A DNA stretch of 64,000 nt from Paracentrotus lividus (taxonomy: Eukaryota > Echinodermata > Echinoidea > Camarodonta > Echinidae): positions 69,943,126-70,007,125 of the forward strand of contig CALNVZ010002100.1 of the NCBI GenBank assembly GCA_940671915.1. The letters are read 5' to 3'. The notes beneath the pieces are model-generated. The model had not been told where the DNA came from. It saw only the letters and a program-made list of their open reading frames with translations, and did no database searches. The translations under genes and the position numbers were made by a program. Below, piece after piece: positions 1-9,880 of the stretch. The stretch's first letter is position 1. Every line of letters starts with the position of its first letter.

Positions 1-3
1 GAT

Positions 4-358
4 GTGCTACGCATGCGTGTCCCCCAATATCGTCGAAAAGGGTCTGTTTTCAGCCTTTCGGCGGCGTCGACGCTTTTCTTAAAATAGGGGTGTTTTTTAA
101 ATTTCAATCGCCATTTTCATGAAAATAGGGGTGTTTTCAGCGGAAATCGCGGTTTTGGGGTCAAAATTTCACGGTGTTTACGCCATTTAGGGTATGTTTT
201 CCAGTCTGACGTCGAAAAGGGGTGCAAATTTGACTTCATGCAATGAGACGTTTAGGGTGTATTTTCAGTCTGACGTCGAAAAGGGGTGCAAATTGGACTT
301 CATGCTATGAGACGTGTAGGGTCCATTTTCAGGATGCGGGGACACGCATGGGTAGCAC
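4..358. mobile_element. short TIR element with internal tandem repeats
   Basis: The ends are inverted: GTGCTACGCATGCGTGTCCCC-like on the left (split here as GTGCTACGCATG then CGTGTCCCC) and its near-complement on the right. Inside, a unit of about 64 bp beginning GTCTGACGTCGAAAAGGGG occurs twice in tandem (about 206-330), with weaker relatives further left. No reading frame of note. It looks like a non-autonomous DNA transposon; the target duplication cannot be judged because the left end is 3 bases from the window edge. Confidence 0.7.
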
Positions 359-433
359 TTTTTTGTTTGAGTGACCCCCCCCCCCCCGGGGATACAATTA
401 AAGTAATGAATGAAATATTGGATGTATGATTAA

Positions 434-1204
434 AGGGAAGGTCCGGAGCCAAAATAAGTTGCTTTCATAAAAGCAGAAAATAAGAAAAACAGAAATCGGA
501 CAGAAAAGGAAAATCGGACTAATAATAAAAAAGTTATCAATATATTTGCGATGCACAAAAAATTGATCTCTAAACCAAATTGGCAACACAGTCACAAAGT
601 TGTAATGTCATAGGGGCACAACTTGCCATGCACTTTCTATATTGTTTTATGATCAATTTTCATTTTATTTGTGAAGAAAATGTTTTCCTCATAACGTTTG
701 CCAAGATATATTGACGGCAATATGCTATTGCATCTATACATATTTTGTACAATCAGACCCTATATCTAGAAATACAAAAACCTAAGATTTTGAGTAGGTT
801 TTCATGTTGAATTTCATGAAAAATATCACTTTTCTTTTGAAATGCCATTATAATTCTTATTTTATGAAATCGCATAGATGCAATAACATATTGCCATTAA
901 TAGATCTTGGCTAAAGTTATGAGGAAAACAGTTTCTTAACAAATAAAGTGAAAATTTATCATAAAACAATATAGAAAATGCATGGCAAGTTGTGCCCACA
1001 GAAATATTTCTCTATTTCTGTGGTTGTGCCCCTGTGACATCACAGGTGTTGCCAATTTGGTAAAGCGATCAATTTTTTTTTCCATTATGAAAATATTTAT
1101 AACTTTCTTATTATTCGTCTGATTTTCTTCAAACTTTTTAAAATCTGTTTTTCTAATTTTTCTGCTTCTTATAAAATCAACTTATTTTGGTTCCCGACCT
1201 TCCC
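434..1204. mobile_element. palindromic TTAA-flanked element (fold-back MITE)
   Basis: The left and right halves are imperfect inverted copies for roughly 350 bp each, with ends GGGAAGGTCCGGAGCC and GGTTCCCGACCTTCCC. TTAA occurs at both boundaries (430-433 and 1205-1208), as expected for a piggyBac-type target duplication. Both arms carry the same landmarks in opposite order (ACAATATAGAAA, GGCAAGTTGTGCC, GCCAATTTGG). No transposase. A half-copy of the same family lies near 25195-25310. Confidence 0.75.
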
Positions 1205-1208
1205 TTAA

Positions 1209-2041
1209 TCATTTATGCACGCAAAAACAAAAATACATTTAAAGTAATTTACACGTTCCTCATTAGTCATCCATTTCAAGACAGTACATATTTCCTTGGA
1301 AGGAGTAAACATATTGCATTTTAAAATCACCATGGCAGCCCTCATTTGAAATCTCGTTATTTTTTTTTTGTATGATATTATTATTTTTTTTAAATATACA
1401 ACAGTAGTCAGTTTTTTATTGAATAGGTCATATACGTAGAAAGCAATTTCAAAGATGTTCTTGTAGTCTTGGTTACATGCATATGGCGCACATAAATCAT
1501 GATTTTTTACCCGCCAGTTGGCCATAAAAGGCATACGCTCCGCATGTCTGCCTTGACCTCTCACTCTTAATTGTGCCGTGCGATTAACTCACAGAGGTCC
1601 CATCACCATGGATAAAAGAATTAAAGCTCTGGACACAATTCATTTCAGCAATAATTGATGCTAAAATTCGACAAGCAAACGCCAAACCATGCCCCTACTT
1701 AAGGTTTTACTCTAAGCATTGAAAGACTGGCAAATACTTTTCTACATAAATGTTCGGAACTTCCACATGGTCTGAACAGAATGAAATATTATCTATATTC
1801 AGGATATTAACACAAAGACATATTTTGTAATTCTGACATTGCTCAATCACGTACCATACTTCATTGAAATACATTCATTTTTACATAATTTCAATCTCTT
1901 AAATTCCTACAATCATGAATTTAGTTTTGTTGACATTTTGTTTAGTCATTTCATAATAAAAAAATTACAAATTAATGACCATACATTTATATACACGTAT
2001 ATAACAAAAACATGATTTACAAACATGATTTAGTGCCAATG
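1209..2041. other. AT-rich stretch, nothing recognised
   Basis: No open frame with coding character, no RNA gene and no clear repeat boundary. The open frames here are short and of low complexity. Confidence 0.5.
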
Positions 2042-2304
2042 CAGGCCCGTAACTAGGATTTTTACGGGAGGGTTCGAAATATGCAAAAGTGGACAAAAAG
2101 GTACATTAAATTTTTTCACGTCACGCCGAGCGAGCAAAAAGGTACATCAAAAAAATTTCACGTCACGCTAGCCGCGCGATAAGGGGGGGGGGGGGGTAGG
2201 TGTTTGTGTTCAAAATTTTCCTGCCTTCGACCCCTGATCCAGGCGGGGGGGTGTCGGGGTTCGTTCGAACCCCCGAACCCCCCCCTCCCCTAGTTACGGG
2301 CCTG
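2042..2304. mobile_element. hAT-like MITE with G/C tracts
   Basis: The terminal inverted repeats are CAGGCCCGTAACTAGG and CCTAGTTACGGGCCTG. The pentamer CAATG sits directly outside both ends, shorter than the 8 bp typical of hAT. Inside are a long G run and C runs around a TTCGTTCGAACC core, plus two copies of CACGTCACGC. The CAG...CTG ends and G-rich subterminal parts are typical of hAT-derived MITEs. Confidence 0.65.
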
Positions 2305-2663
2305 CAATGTATAATGTATGTACAAATTAAACATCTTTTAAGAATGAAATATGAGAACTTTATAAAAAGCCTGCATGACAGAAAGCAATAGGCCTAGTGT
2401 TTGGTGTTCAAAAATTTTCTGCCTTCGGCCCTAATTAGCTATATTAGCTATAGGGGTAGGCTATCGGTCCCAAAGAAATTAATAAGCAAAAAAATAAAAA
2501 ATAAAAAAAATCATCCATTTTTTTTTGTCATGCGGACCCCTGCTCGCCAGTTGGGGGGGGGGGGGGGGGGTTCGTTCGAACCCCCGAACCCCCCCCCCCC
2601 TCCTTTAAGAATGAAATATGAGAACTTTATAAAAAGCCTGCATGATAGAAAGCAATAGGCCTA
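2305..2663 (+). repeat. local tandem duplication of the MITE's right side plus flank
   Basis: A 57-bp flank beginning AATGAAATATGAGAACTTTA occurs at 2342-2396 and again at 2609-2663. Between them lies a second, diverged version of the preceding MITE's right part, with the same TTCGTTCGAACCCCCGAACC core. The arrangement indicates a local duplication of about 267 bp that included the 3' half of the MITE, not two independent insertions. Confidence 0.65.
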
Positions 2664-3066
2664 TATGTTTAACGTGTCATACGTGTCATATAGTTGAGCA
2701 CTTTTCAGCAATTTGCAGTTTCGATAACTTGCTAAGTCCTAAAATAGACCCGTGTGGTACCCATATAAATAGACATAAATCATCAGAAGTTAATTCTTTT
2801 ATTGAAGCATATTGCTTTCTATCATTTAAATAACACTAAGTCAATTTTCACATTTCACATAGGAATACATCAAAGAAATAATACAAATCAACAAAAAAAT
2901 AAAATAATAAATCAAACAATATGAAATTACCAATACGTCGAAAGATAACACTATGACTTGTGTAAAAGAAAGGTTAGACGAAAATGACATTACATAACTT
3001 AACATATTAACATAAAACACAACATTAGGCAATTAGATAAAATAAAAAACTGCTCTCTTTCAAGAA

Positions 3067-3295
3067 GATGTGTTGGCTCAGTGGATAGAGTGTCCGCCTC
3101 ATAATCGGGAGGTCATGGGTTCGAGCCCCGGCCGCGTCATACCAAAAGACGTTAAAACATGGTAGTTGCTGCTTCCCTTTTTGGCGTTCAACAAGAGGGG
3201 GATAGAGCAACGTCCTTCTGGCGCTGCTCAGCGGCTGCCGGGCCCACGAGAAAAGGGGCAAAATAAATATCCTTTCCGGACTATAAAATTTGGAG
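3067..3295 (+). repeat. tRNA-derived SINE
   Basis: The first 72 bases resemble a tRNA: box A TGGCTCAGTGG, box B GGTTCGAGCCC, a plausible acceptor pairing (GATGTGT with CCGCGTC) and an anticodon loop CTCATAA with CAT at the anticodon position. An unrelated body with ACCAAAAGACGTTAAAAC and GCTGCCGGGCCCACGAG follows. The anticodon stem has a mismatch and the body is attached without a terminator, so this is a SINE and not a working tRNA gene. The 3' boundary is approximate. Confidence 0.75.
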
Positions 3296-4241
3296 CATTT
3301 CATAAGATTTGATTCTTTTCCTAAATGAAAGAAAAGATAAGCTTGTCTTTAGTGTATCTGGCAAGGTATTCCCAAACTGTGGCCCTTTAAAACTAACTGT
3401 GGTTCTTTAAGTTAAAACGGTAAAAAGGTAGTTACATACAGGTTATTGGCATTTCTTGTTTTATAATTATTGATATTCCTATTATATTCAAAATAATTAT
3501 TCAATATAATGGGTAGTAATTGTTTGAAATATAAAAACATCGAAAATGCTAATTGTAAATTATTTATCTCTTTTTAAATAATTTTTTCGGTATGTGCTAA
3601 ATAATTTGATTCGGTAATTGCACGTATTGCACGTTTTTGTACAGTAAAAACAATTTTCTTAATAAATAAGATTCAATTGCCACATACAATATTAGAATAC
3701 ACAAGATGTAATAAAATTAATCATATAAATTAGTTAAAATCTTCATTGCAACAATGATCTTGAACAAATTCAGTACTCTGGATATTTTTAAGGCAACGTG
3801 ATTCGCACGTTTCTTCCAGTTCAAGTTTTTATACCCATTCACTGTGGGTTTCAGAAATTTAGTACTGTTTTCTATCTTTATTTTTCAATCACTAAATTTT
3901 ATATTTATTTCATTGTCTTTTATCTTACAATTCCTACTTTTTACATATCACATAACATACTTTATCGCGGTTAATATAGAGTTTATTGGCAGTAAACCAA
4001 GTCTGTATATTTCCATTTCTGAATTCAATACATTTTGTTTAAAACGACCGGGTCCTTACCTGATAAAAATAAACTTGTGTCGACTACAAATAAGATAATG
4101 TATTGCTGACATATTGTAGATCATTGATATAAACAGAAATGAAAGATGCCTAAGGTTTGATCCCTCGAAGTGCTCGAACCATGACAGTGACCTGTCACTC
4201 AAACGTATTTTTAAGCTTTTTCAGTAAAATGTTCGTTTTAA
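3296..4241. other. AT-rich stretch, nothing recognised
   Basis: Only short, low-complexity open frames rich in Ile, Phe and Leu, as expected by chance in AT-rich DNA. No repeat boundary was found. Confidence 0.5.
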
Positions 4242-4499
4242 GGGTGGTATCTCACTTCGCGGAAACTACTTTGAAACAACTTTGAGACGGATTTCGGAGA
4301 CGTCTCCGAGACGTTTCATGAGTCGCGGAGACTACTTTGAGACAGTTCTTTGAAACTGCTTTAAGAAAGCTTTTTTTTTAAACAGTCGCGGAGACGTCTC
4401 TGAGACGACTCCTAAGTTTCGGAGACGTCTCTAATACTTTTTATCTGTCGCGGAAACGATTCCGTCGCGGAGACGTCTCCACGAAGTGAGATACCACTC
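4242..4499. mobile_element. GACGTCTC-rich hairpin MITE, copy 1
   Basis: Ends are GGGTGGTATCTCACTTCGCG and its complement (CGAAGTGAGATACCACTC). The interior is built of repeated GGAGACGTCTCC palindromes and GTCGCGGAGAC units. TTAA adjoins the left end; the right boundary is mutated. A shorter copy lies at 21509-21641. Confidence 0.75.
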
Positions 4500-4530
4500 G
4501 ATAAGTCGATAAGTAGAATACAACTAAATT

Positions 4531-5052
4531 GTTATTCACAAAACCTTACTAAGAACCTCAGAAAGTAGTTGATATTCAAGATTTGTCATAATGCATAACA
4601 ATTGTGCATAATACAATTTTAAAAAAATGTGAATATAATATATTGAATAGAATAGAGACAATGAAAATCAAGACATCTAGTTTAGTCTTGTGTAATGTGC
4701 ATTTCTTAGGCAGTCAGCCGACCAAACCTTTCCACATAGTTTGTGTCTCGCTAATCTCAATTTTTTTTAAGCATCATGACATATTCAGCTTAACCTACCA
4801 CAAATAATCATTGACATGGACAATATTATTGAATTAGGGAGATGACAATATTGAAATGCACTTTTACTGGATGGTTACATTGACATTATGAGTAAACTAA
4901 TATAAAAACTGAAAATACCGCCCTATATCGCCCTACAAACTCAAATTTGAAGGTAAATTAAGTTACATCATATAAAATAGGTGCTCATGATCAACTATAA
5001 TTTTTGAAGGAAATTGTGTGACAAGTAAGACAAGTAAGGTTTTGTGAATAAC
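4531..5052. mobile_element. MITE with GTTATTCACAAAACCTTACT ends
   Basis: Inverted termini of about 21 bp, GTTATTCACAAAACCTTACT and AGTAAGGTTTTGTGAATAAC. The trinucleotide ATT lies directly outside both ends, compatible with a 3-bp target duplication as in PIF/Harbinger elements. No coding potential. Confidence 0.65.
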
Positions 5053-5673
5053 ATTTCTTAGTGGTCAACTAGAGCCAGGTAAGCAGCTCTAAAGGAATGT
5101 ATCAAGCAACAATGGTATCATGAACAATGTAATCAATCTACTTTTTTTTTTAACTGTGGGTGAACAAGCTCATGCCAACCATGTGAAGAAAAATACCTGT
5201 ATACTAATGAGTTTGAATACATTGACACGTCAGGAAACTTAAGAAGGTTTTGTGAAATTAAATTACTTTGGAACTACGGTCAATTCAGTTGCGACTCATT
5301 AGGGTTTTATATGTGAATACGGCCCCTCGGCCCATATTCATAAAACCTCACTAAATCAAGTAGTCTACTAATTAAAAAGAACAGTACACGGTTAGGGGAT
5401 AAATAGGCCTATGAAGTTTTTTAGGAATATGAGCCCAGGCAGTTCTCTCAGGAGCTGAGTATAGCCATCTGAATTAATTGAGAGCCGAACTGCTCATGGT
5501 TACGAATAGACTTGTTCACGTCAATCATGTCATTCGTCCCAGAAATTTGCCGTCCCAAAATGCTAGCAATCATAAATCCACTGTTACTTGGACTGTTATT
5601 GAAGGCTCATTATATAATTATCTCTATTCCCAGAATGGCTTCAGGTGTGAGGCCTCACAGTTATACGTGTAGT
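5053..5673. other. 3' flank of the deaminase gene, with a short hairpin
   Basis: Contains a hairpin near 5298-5356 (stem TTTTATATGTGAATACGGCC against GGCCCATATTCATAAAA), possibly another MITE remnant. The part next to 5674 should be the 3' untranslated region of the minus-strand deaminase gene. I see no convincing AATAAA within the first 150 bases past its stop. Confidence 0.45.
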
Positions 5674-6541
5674 TTAGAATTCCAACTTTTGACGCTTTGG
5701 GCTTCCGTCTCCACCACTTGTACTTGGACGATCACGTTTGGATGGCCGAGGAGCTGTCTTAGGAGTCTGCCCTATAGGCCTGTCTGGAGTCCTGGGTTGA
5801 GACTTCTTCACCATCATGACCATTGCCTCGAAATCGGTCTTCGTGTGTTCATCACCCCAGTCTCGCCACGAACGGTACTCCTCTTCATAGAATTTATGCA
5901 GATCAAATGAGTCTCCCTTGTGCTCATTATACATCATCAGTAACTTAATCAACTCCTCCCATTCATCATTCCCAAAGTAAGGCGTAGCATCAAGCTTTTG
6001 AAGCACTCGGAAAGTTGAAATGCTTTCGTCTTCTGTAGCTTCAGACAAATGACCCTGGCATCCTCTCCGTCCCTTATCGATCATGTTGATACACGATTGC
6101 CTTCTGATATCTTTATAGAATGTAGAGAACTTGACCATAAACCCGTCTTCAGGTAGGCCTGATTCACGTATTAATTCTTCTCGTAGGTACTGAAGTTTGA
6201 TACTGCATTCTCTATATATTGCTCCGCATGGTGAATAGTTTAGATGTATGATTATGTTTTCTATTTTGTCTTTATTCCGCATATCTTTGATGTATGCAAT
6301 CAACCGTTCTTCCGCGTGTTCTCCACGTTTATTCTGACGGATGACGATATCATCAGGAACATCTGAAAATTGTATACGACAGACAGCAATTGTACTGCCA
6401 CGCCATGGTTTTGCCTTATGTATAAGTTTACCGTAGTCATACTTATTATGTAAACCACTTTCCAAAAAAATACGCAGAATTTCCTGTCCTTGCGGCAAGT
6501 CAATGTCGAACGGGCGTGTAACGTCTGACTGGGTTTCACTC
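5674..6541 (-). CDS. AID/APOBEC-like cytidine deaminase, main and terminal exon (partial gene)
   Basis: Catalytic exon of a zinc-dependent cytidine deaminase. Numbering from the Met at 6592-6594, which I think lies in the intron, the motif is H93-A-E95, 26 residues, then S121-P-C123, six residues, C130. This fits the family signature (His and two Cys bind zinc, Glu shuttles protons), with a wider Cys-Cys spacing than the usual two to four. Strands flank it as in the deaminase fold: STIAVCRIQFS before HAE, IIIHLNYS before PC, and FMVKFSTFY after. The C-terminal tail is basic, Pro/Ser-rich and ends in SPKRQKLEF, so it may be a nuclear localisation signal. The exon start is set by a good acceptor, TTGTTGTTGCAG, just before the codon for Ser19. 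The stop is TAA. Family members deaminate C to U in single-stranded nucleic acid and act in immunity. Substrate and compartment are not shown by this sequence. A more distant deaminase clade is possible. Confidence 0.82.
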
Positions 6542-6661
6542 CTGCAACAACAACATATTGATAAGGAAAATGTTATTTCAAATGTGACATACAAGTTTCA
6601 ACATTAAATTACATTTAATATGATCGCAAAAGAGATTTCAAATTTCTCATTTGCAGTTGAC

Positions 6662-6745
6662 TTCCGTGAAAATTGACTTTCGACGTAAGAACAACAACCA
6701 AACACTAATAATAATGCGATTATGATCAAAGTCCGATAACAATAT
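6662..6745 (-). other. possible 5' exon fragment with a hydrophobic segment
   Basis: Upstream of the deaminase exon one minus-strand frame reads RTLIIIALLLVFGCCSYVES, which looks like a signal peptide core and cleavage region. A weak donor (CGGAA then GTCAAC) would join it in the right phase to the deaminase exon. There is no Met in this frame before the Tc1-type fold-back begins at 6745, so either the exon was cut by the insertion, the start lies further off, or the stretch is chance. Alternatively, reading straight through the acceptor gives MYVTFEITFSLSICCCC, also mildly hydrophobic. Confidence 0.25.
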
Positions 6746-7595
6746 AAACTGGCCAGCAAAAGAAAGTACCCACTTCTTTCAAAGGCTGCACACAAAAATT
6801 CACCCCATAGAAATAAACAATTTTTGACACAGGTATGGTGCAATAATCCATTACTAATCACATACCCAACAGGAAGTGATTATCTTTATTACAAAGAAAT
6901 AAAATGGCATATACAGCATCTTGGTCACTGAATCAAAAGTCACAAATGTAACAGAATGAGCCGTCCATGTTTTACACAAAGTCAATGTCAAAGGATGAAA
7001 TAAACAGACACAAACAACAATGTTCAATAATGTGTATGTCCTCCTCGTGCCTGGACACATTCCAGGCATCTCTGACGCATGCTTTGGACAAGTTGTCTGG
7101 CGTAGTCCTGGGGAAGTTCTGTCCATTCCTCCTGCAGAGCTTGGATCAATGTTGCCGATGGTAGGAGGCTCTTCCCTTGATCTCACCCGTCTGCCAAGTT
7201 ATCCCAAGAGGAATGGACAGAACTTCCCCAGGACTACGCAGACAACTTGTCCAAAGCATGCGTCAGAGATGCCTGGAATGTGTCCAGGCACGAGGAGGAC
7301 ATACACATTATTGAACATGTTGTTGTTTGGTCTGGTTATTTCATCCTTTGACATTGACTTTTGTGTAAAACATGGACGGCTCATTCTGTTACATTTTGTG
7401 ACTTTTGATTCAGTGACCAAGATGCTGTATATGCCTTTTATTTCTTGAATAAAGATAATCACTTCCTGTTGGGTATGTGATTAGTAATGGATTATTGCCC
7501 ATACCTGTGCTACAAAATTGTTTATTTCTATGGGGTGAATTTTTGTGTGCAGCCTTTGAAAGAAGTGGGTACTTTCTTTTGCTGGCCAGTTTATA
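6745..7595. mobile_element. fold-back element made of two inverted Tc1-type 3' ends
   Basis: Two arms of about 390 bp are inverted copies around a unique centre of about 67 bp (7137-7203). The ends are TATAAACTGGCCAGCAAAAG and the complement, with TA at each border as for Tc1/mariner. Each arm runs from the terminal repeat inward into the last codons of a Tc1 transposase, so the structure is tail-to-tail. The arms differ at few positions, which suggests a young inversion. No complete transposase is present, so movement would need enzyme from another copy. Confidence 0.85.
7024..7149 (-). pseudogene. Tc1-type transposase C-terminus
   Basis: Forty-one codons and a TGA stop read LIQALQEEWTELPQDYA, then RQLVQSMRQ, then RCLECVQARGGHTHY. 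The ending ARGGHT-Y with a preceding basic stretch and the EEW-LPQ motif is the standard C-terminus of Tc1-family transposases. Upstream the frame meets a stop within about 15 codons and the DDE catalytic core is absent. The inverted second copy near 7204-7320 has lost one base at the CTACGC(C)AGA position, which shifts its frame. Confidence 0.8.
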
Positions 7596-9548
7596 TAAAC
7601 ACAACACAAAAGAAAGTTCCCCCTATTTCAAATATCAATAATTTTTTAACCAGGAGGAATTTAAAAGATCTAACTCCATGTAGGGAATTTAATTAGCCAC
7701 AATGGGAGCAAATTTCAGGAAAAATCACCGAGTCATGCTTCAGTGAGCAATGTTTGAATGCAAAAATGTCATTTTTTGAAGTTCGCAAGCCTAAAATGAC
7801 AACTTAGATTCAATGATAACGGACCCATTTTCAGATTTTAAACATTTTACACGTCAGAATGTATGCAAAACGTGCTTGCCAATACACGGAAAAGAAATTT
7901 GTGTCAAATTTCACGGTTGAGTGAAATGCAGTAAAAATTGCCCTAACTACGATTTTTACTTCGTTGCCATGGTAAAATCGATCAAATATGAGGGAATTCC
8001 TGTTTTGGAAGTGTATGAAACCAATATCCATTCATTCACGGTTGAATGAACCCATCAAACAATAAAAAAAATAGGCCATTTTAGAATTGCGAAGAGTCAT
8101 TGTAGTAATTTTATGCACTAGAATGCATCTCAATAACATTTTTTGGCTTGTATTTATATTCTTTGGGCACGTGTCAATGATCCTATGGCATTTATTTACA
8201 AATTCATGCTTGATTGAGCACGTGAGATTGGAAAACCCCTTTTCTCACGTACGGACTAAAATTCAAATTCTTACTTTGATTGAATATAACAATTTTTTTC
8301 GGGGAGCACTGTTGATTTTATTTTCATAAAAATCCCGATGTTTCACGCCTCAGTGGCCACAAGATACAAGAAAATCATGAAAATGAGAAGAAAGTTTGGG
8401 GGTTCGTCATGGTTCAGTGACTTTTCGAATACGTAATTTGAATAAAGATCATGTTAGTTAGAGACCAGTTGAAGCTATGTGCGAAGTTTCATTAAATAAT
8501 TCACAGTCAAATGGACAAAAACTGACAAATAAAATATGCCAAATTTCACTTTTGTTAAACTTTTGTTAAACCTCTGTACATAAAGTCAATGGAGGAGGAA
8601 ATCAATACCTGACAAATGTGAAATTCCGCCAATTCCATTGATGATTATTGTTAATTCTACTGTGAGTTACGTCACGAAACTTGGCACACAGCTTCAACTG
8701 ACCTCGAACTAACCTGATCTTGATTCAAATTACGTATTCGAAAAGTCACTGAACCTTGACGAAGCCCAAAACTTTCTTCTCATTTCCATAATTTTCTTGT
8801 ATCTTGTGCCCACTGAGGCGTGAAACATCGGGATTTTTGTGAAAATAAAATAAAAAGTAAACCCAAAAATGAAATTTTATATTCAATCAAGGCAAGAATT
8901 TGAATTTTAGTCCATACGTGAGAAAAGGACTTTTCCAGTCTCACGTGCTAATTGAAGCATTGACACGTGCCCAAAGAATATAAATACAACCCCTAAAATG
9001 TTATTGAGATGCATTCTAGTGCATAAAATTACTACAATGACTCTTCGCAATTCTAAAATGGCCTATTTTGTGGTTGTTTGATGGGTTCATTCAACCGTGA
9101 ATGAATGGATATTGGTTACATACACTACCAAAACAGGAATTCCCTCATATTTGATCGATTTTACCATGGCAACGAAGTAAAAATCGCAGTTTGGGCAATT
9201 TTTGCTGCATGCTCACTCAACCGTAAAATTTAAAGCAAATTTCGTTTCCGTGTATTGGGAGTCACGTTTTGCATACATTCTGACGTGTAAAATGTTTAAA
9301 ATCTGAAAATGGGTCCGTTATCGTTGATTCAAACGATAACGAACTTCTAAAAATGACATTTTTGCATTCAACCATTGCTCACTGAAGCATGACTTAATGA
9401 TTTTTCCTAAAATTCGCTCCCATTGTGGCTAATTAAATTCCCTACATTTACATATAATTAGAATTCAAAAACCTCCTTTAGAACCTCCTGGTTAAAAAAT
9501 TATTGATATCTGAAATAGGGGGAACTTTCTTTTTGTGTTGTGTTTATA
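7594..9548. mobile_element. large palindromic element, arms about 900 bp
   Basis: The left arm (7594 to about 8500) and the right arm (about 8655-9548) are inverted copies. Ends are TATAAACACAACACAAAAG and the complement. The centre of about 150 bp is unpaired. Matching landmarks include CACGCCTCAGTGG against CCACTGAGGCGTG and ATTCGAAAAGTCACTGAACC-type stretches. It shares its first TA with the end of the preceding fold-back. The termini resemble that element's (TATAAAC, spacer, CAAAAGAAAGT). No protein-coding frame of note, so it is non-autonomous. Confidence 0.85.
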
Positions 9549-9651
9549 TATATATATATATATAAAATAACTGAAAGATATATAGAGATCAATAATTGAT
9601 TTTTTTGAAAGATGAGAATAAGAGAGAGATGGAAAAAAAATTGACAATTTG

Positions 9652-9784
9652 CAGTTGCGGATCCAAGAGGGGCGCAGGAAATGCCCTCTTCTATAACTTA
9701 AAAAACCGCTAATTGAATGTACATGTTAAAATCGGAAAATTTCAGCGGCTCGTCCCTTTTTTTAAAATGCTGGATCTGCCACTT
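9652..9784. mobile_element. hAT-like MITE with target duplication
   Basis: Begins CAGTTGCGGATCCA and ends TGGATCTGCCACTT. CAATTTG lies directly outside both ends (9645-9651 and 9785-9791), giving seven matching bases of the expected eight. G/C-rich subterminal parts. No coding capacity. Confidence 0.75.
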
Positions 9785-9880
9785 CAATTTGTCAGCTTTT
9801 ACAATCATATAATTAACATTATTTTTGTCAGGTCAAGGGATTACAATTCATTTATCAAAACATATTCTACCTAACGTATG

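Noticed and set aside
3067-3138. A functional tRNA-Met gene
   Set aside because: Boxes A and B fit and the anticodon position reads CAT, but there is a mismatch in the anticodon stem and the sequence continues into a SINE body with no terminator.
3025-3303. A 92-codon minus-strand frame containing ARTHDLPIMRRTLYPLSQ
   Set aside because: This is the well-known spurious peptide from the antisense of tRNA-derived SINE heads.
5512-5910. A 132-codon plus-strand frame overlapping the deaminase exon
   Set aside because: Shadow of the minus-strand deaminase; no motif and no splice signals of its own.
7020-7448. A 142-codon plus-strand frame across the Tc1-type fold-back
   Set aside because: It runs antisense to the transposase C-terminus and crosses the palindrome centre; an effect of the inverted structure.
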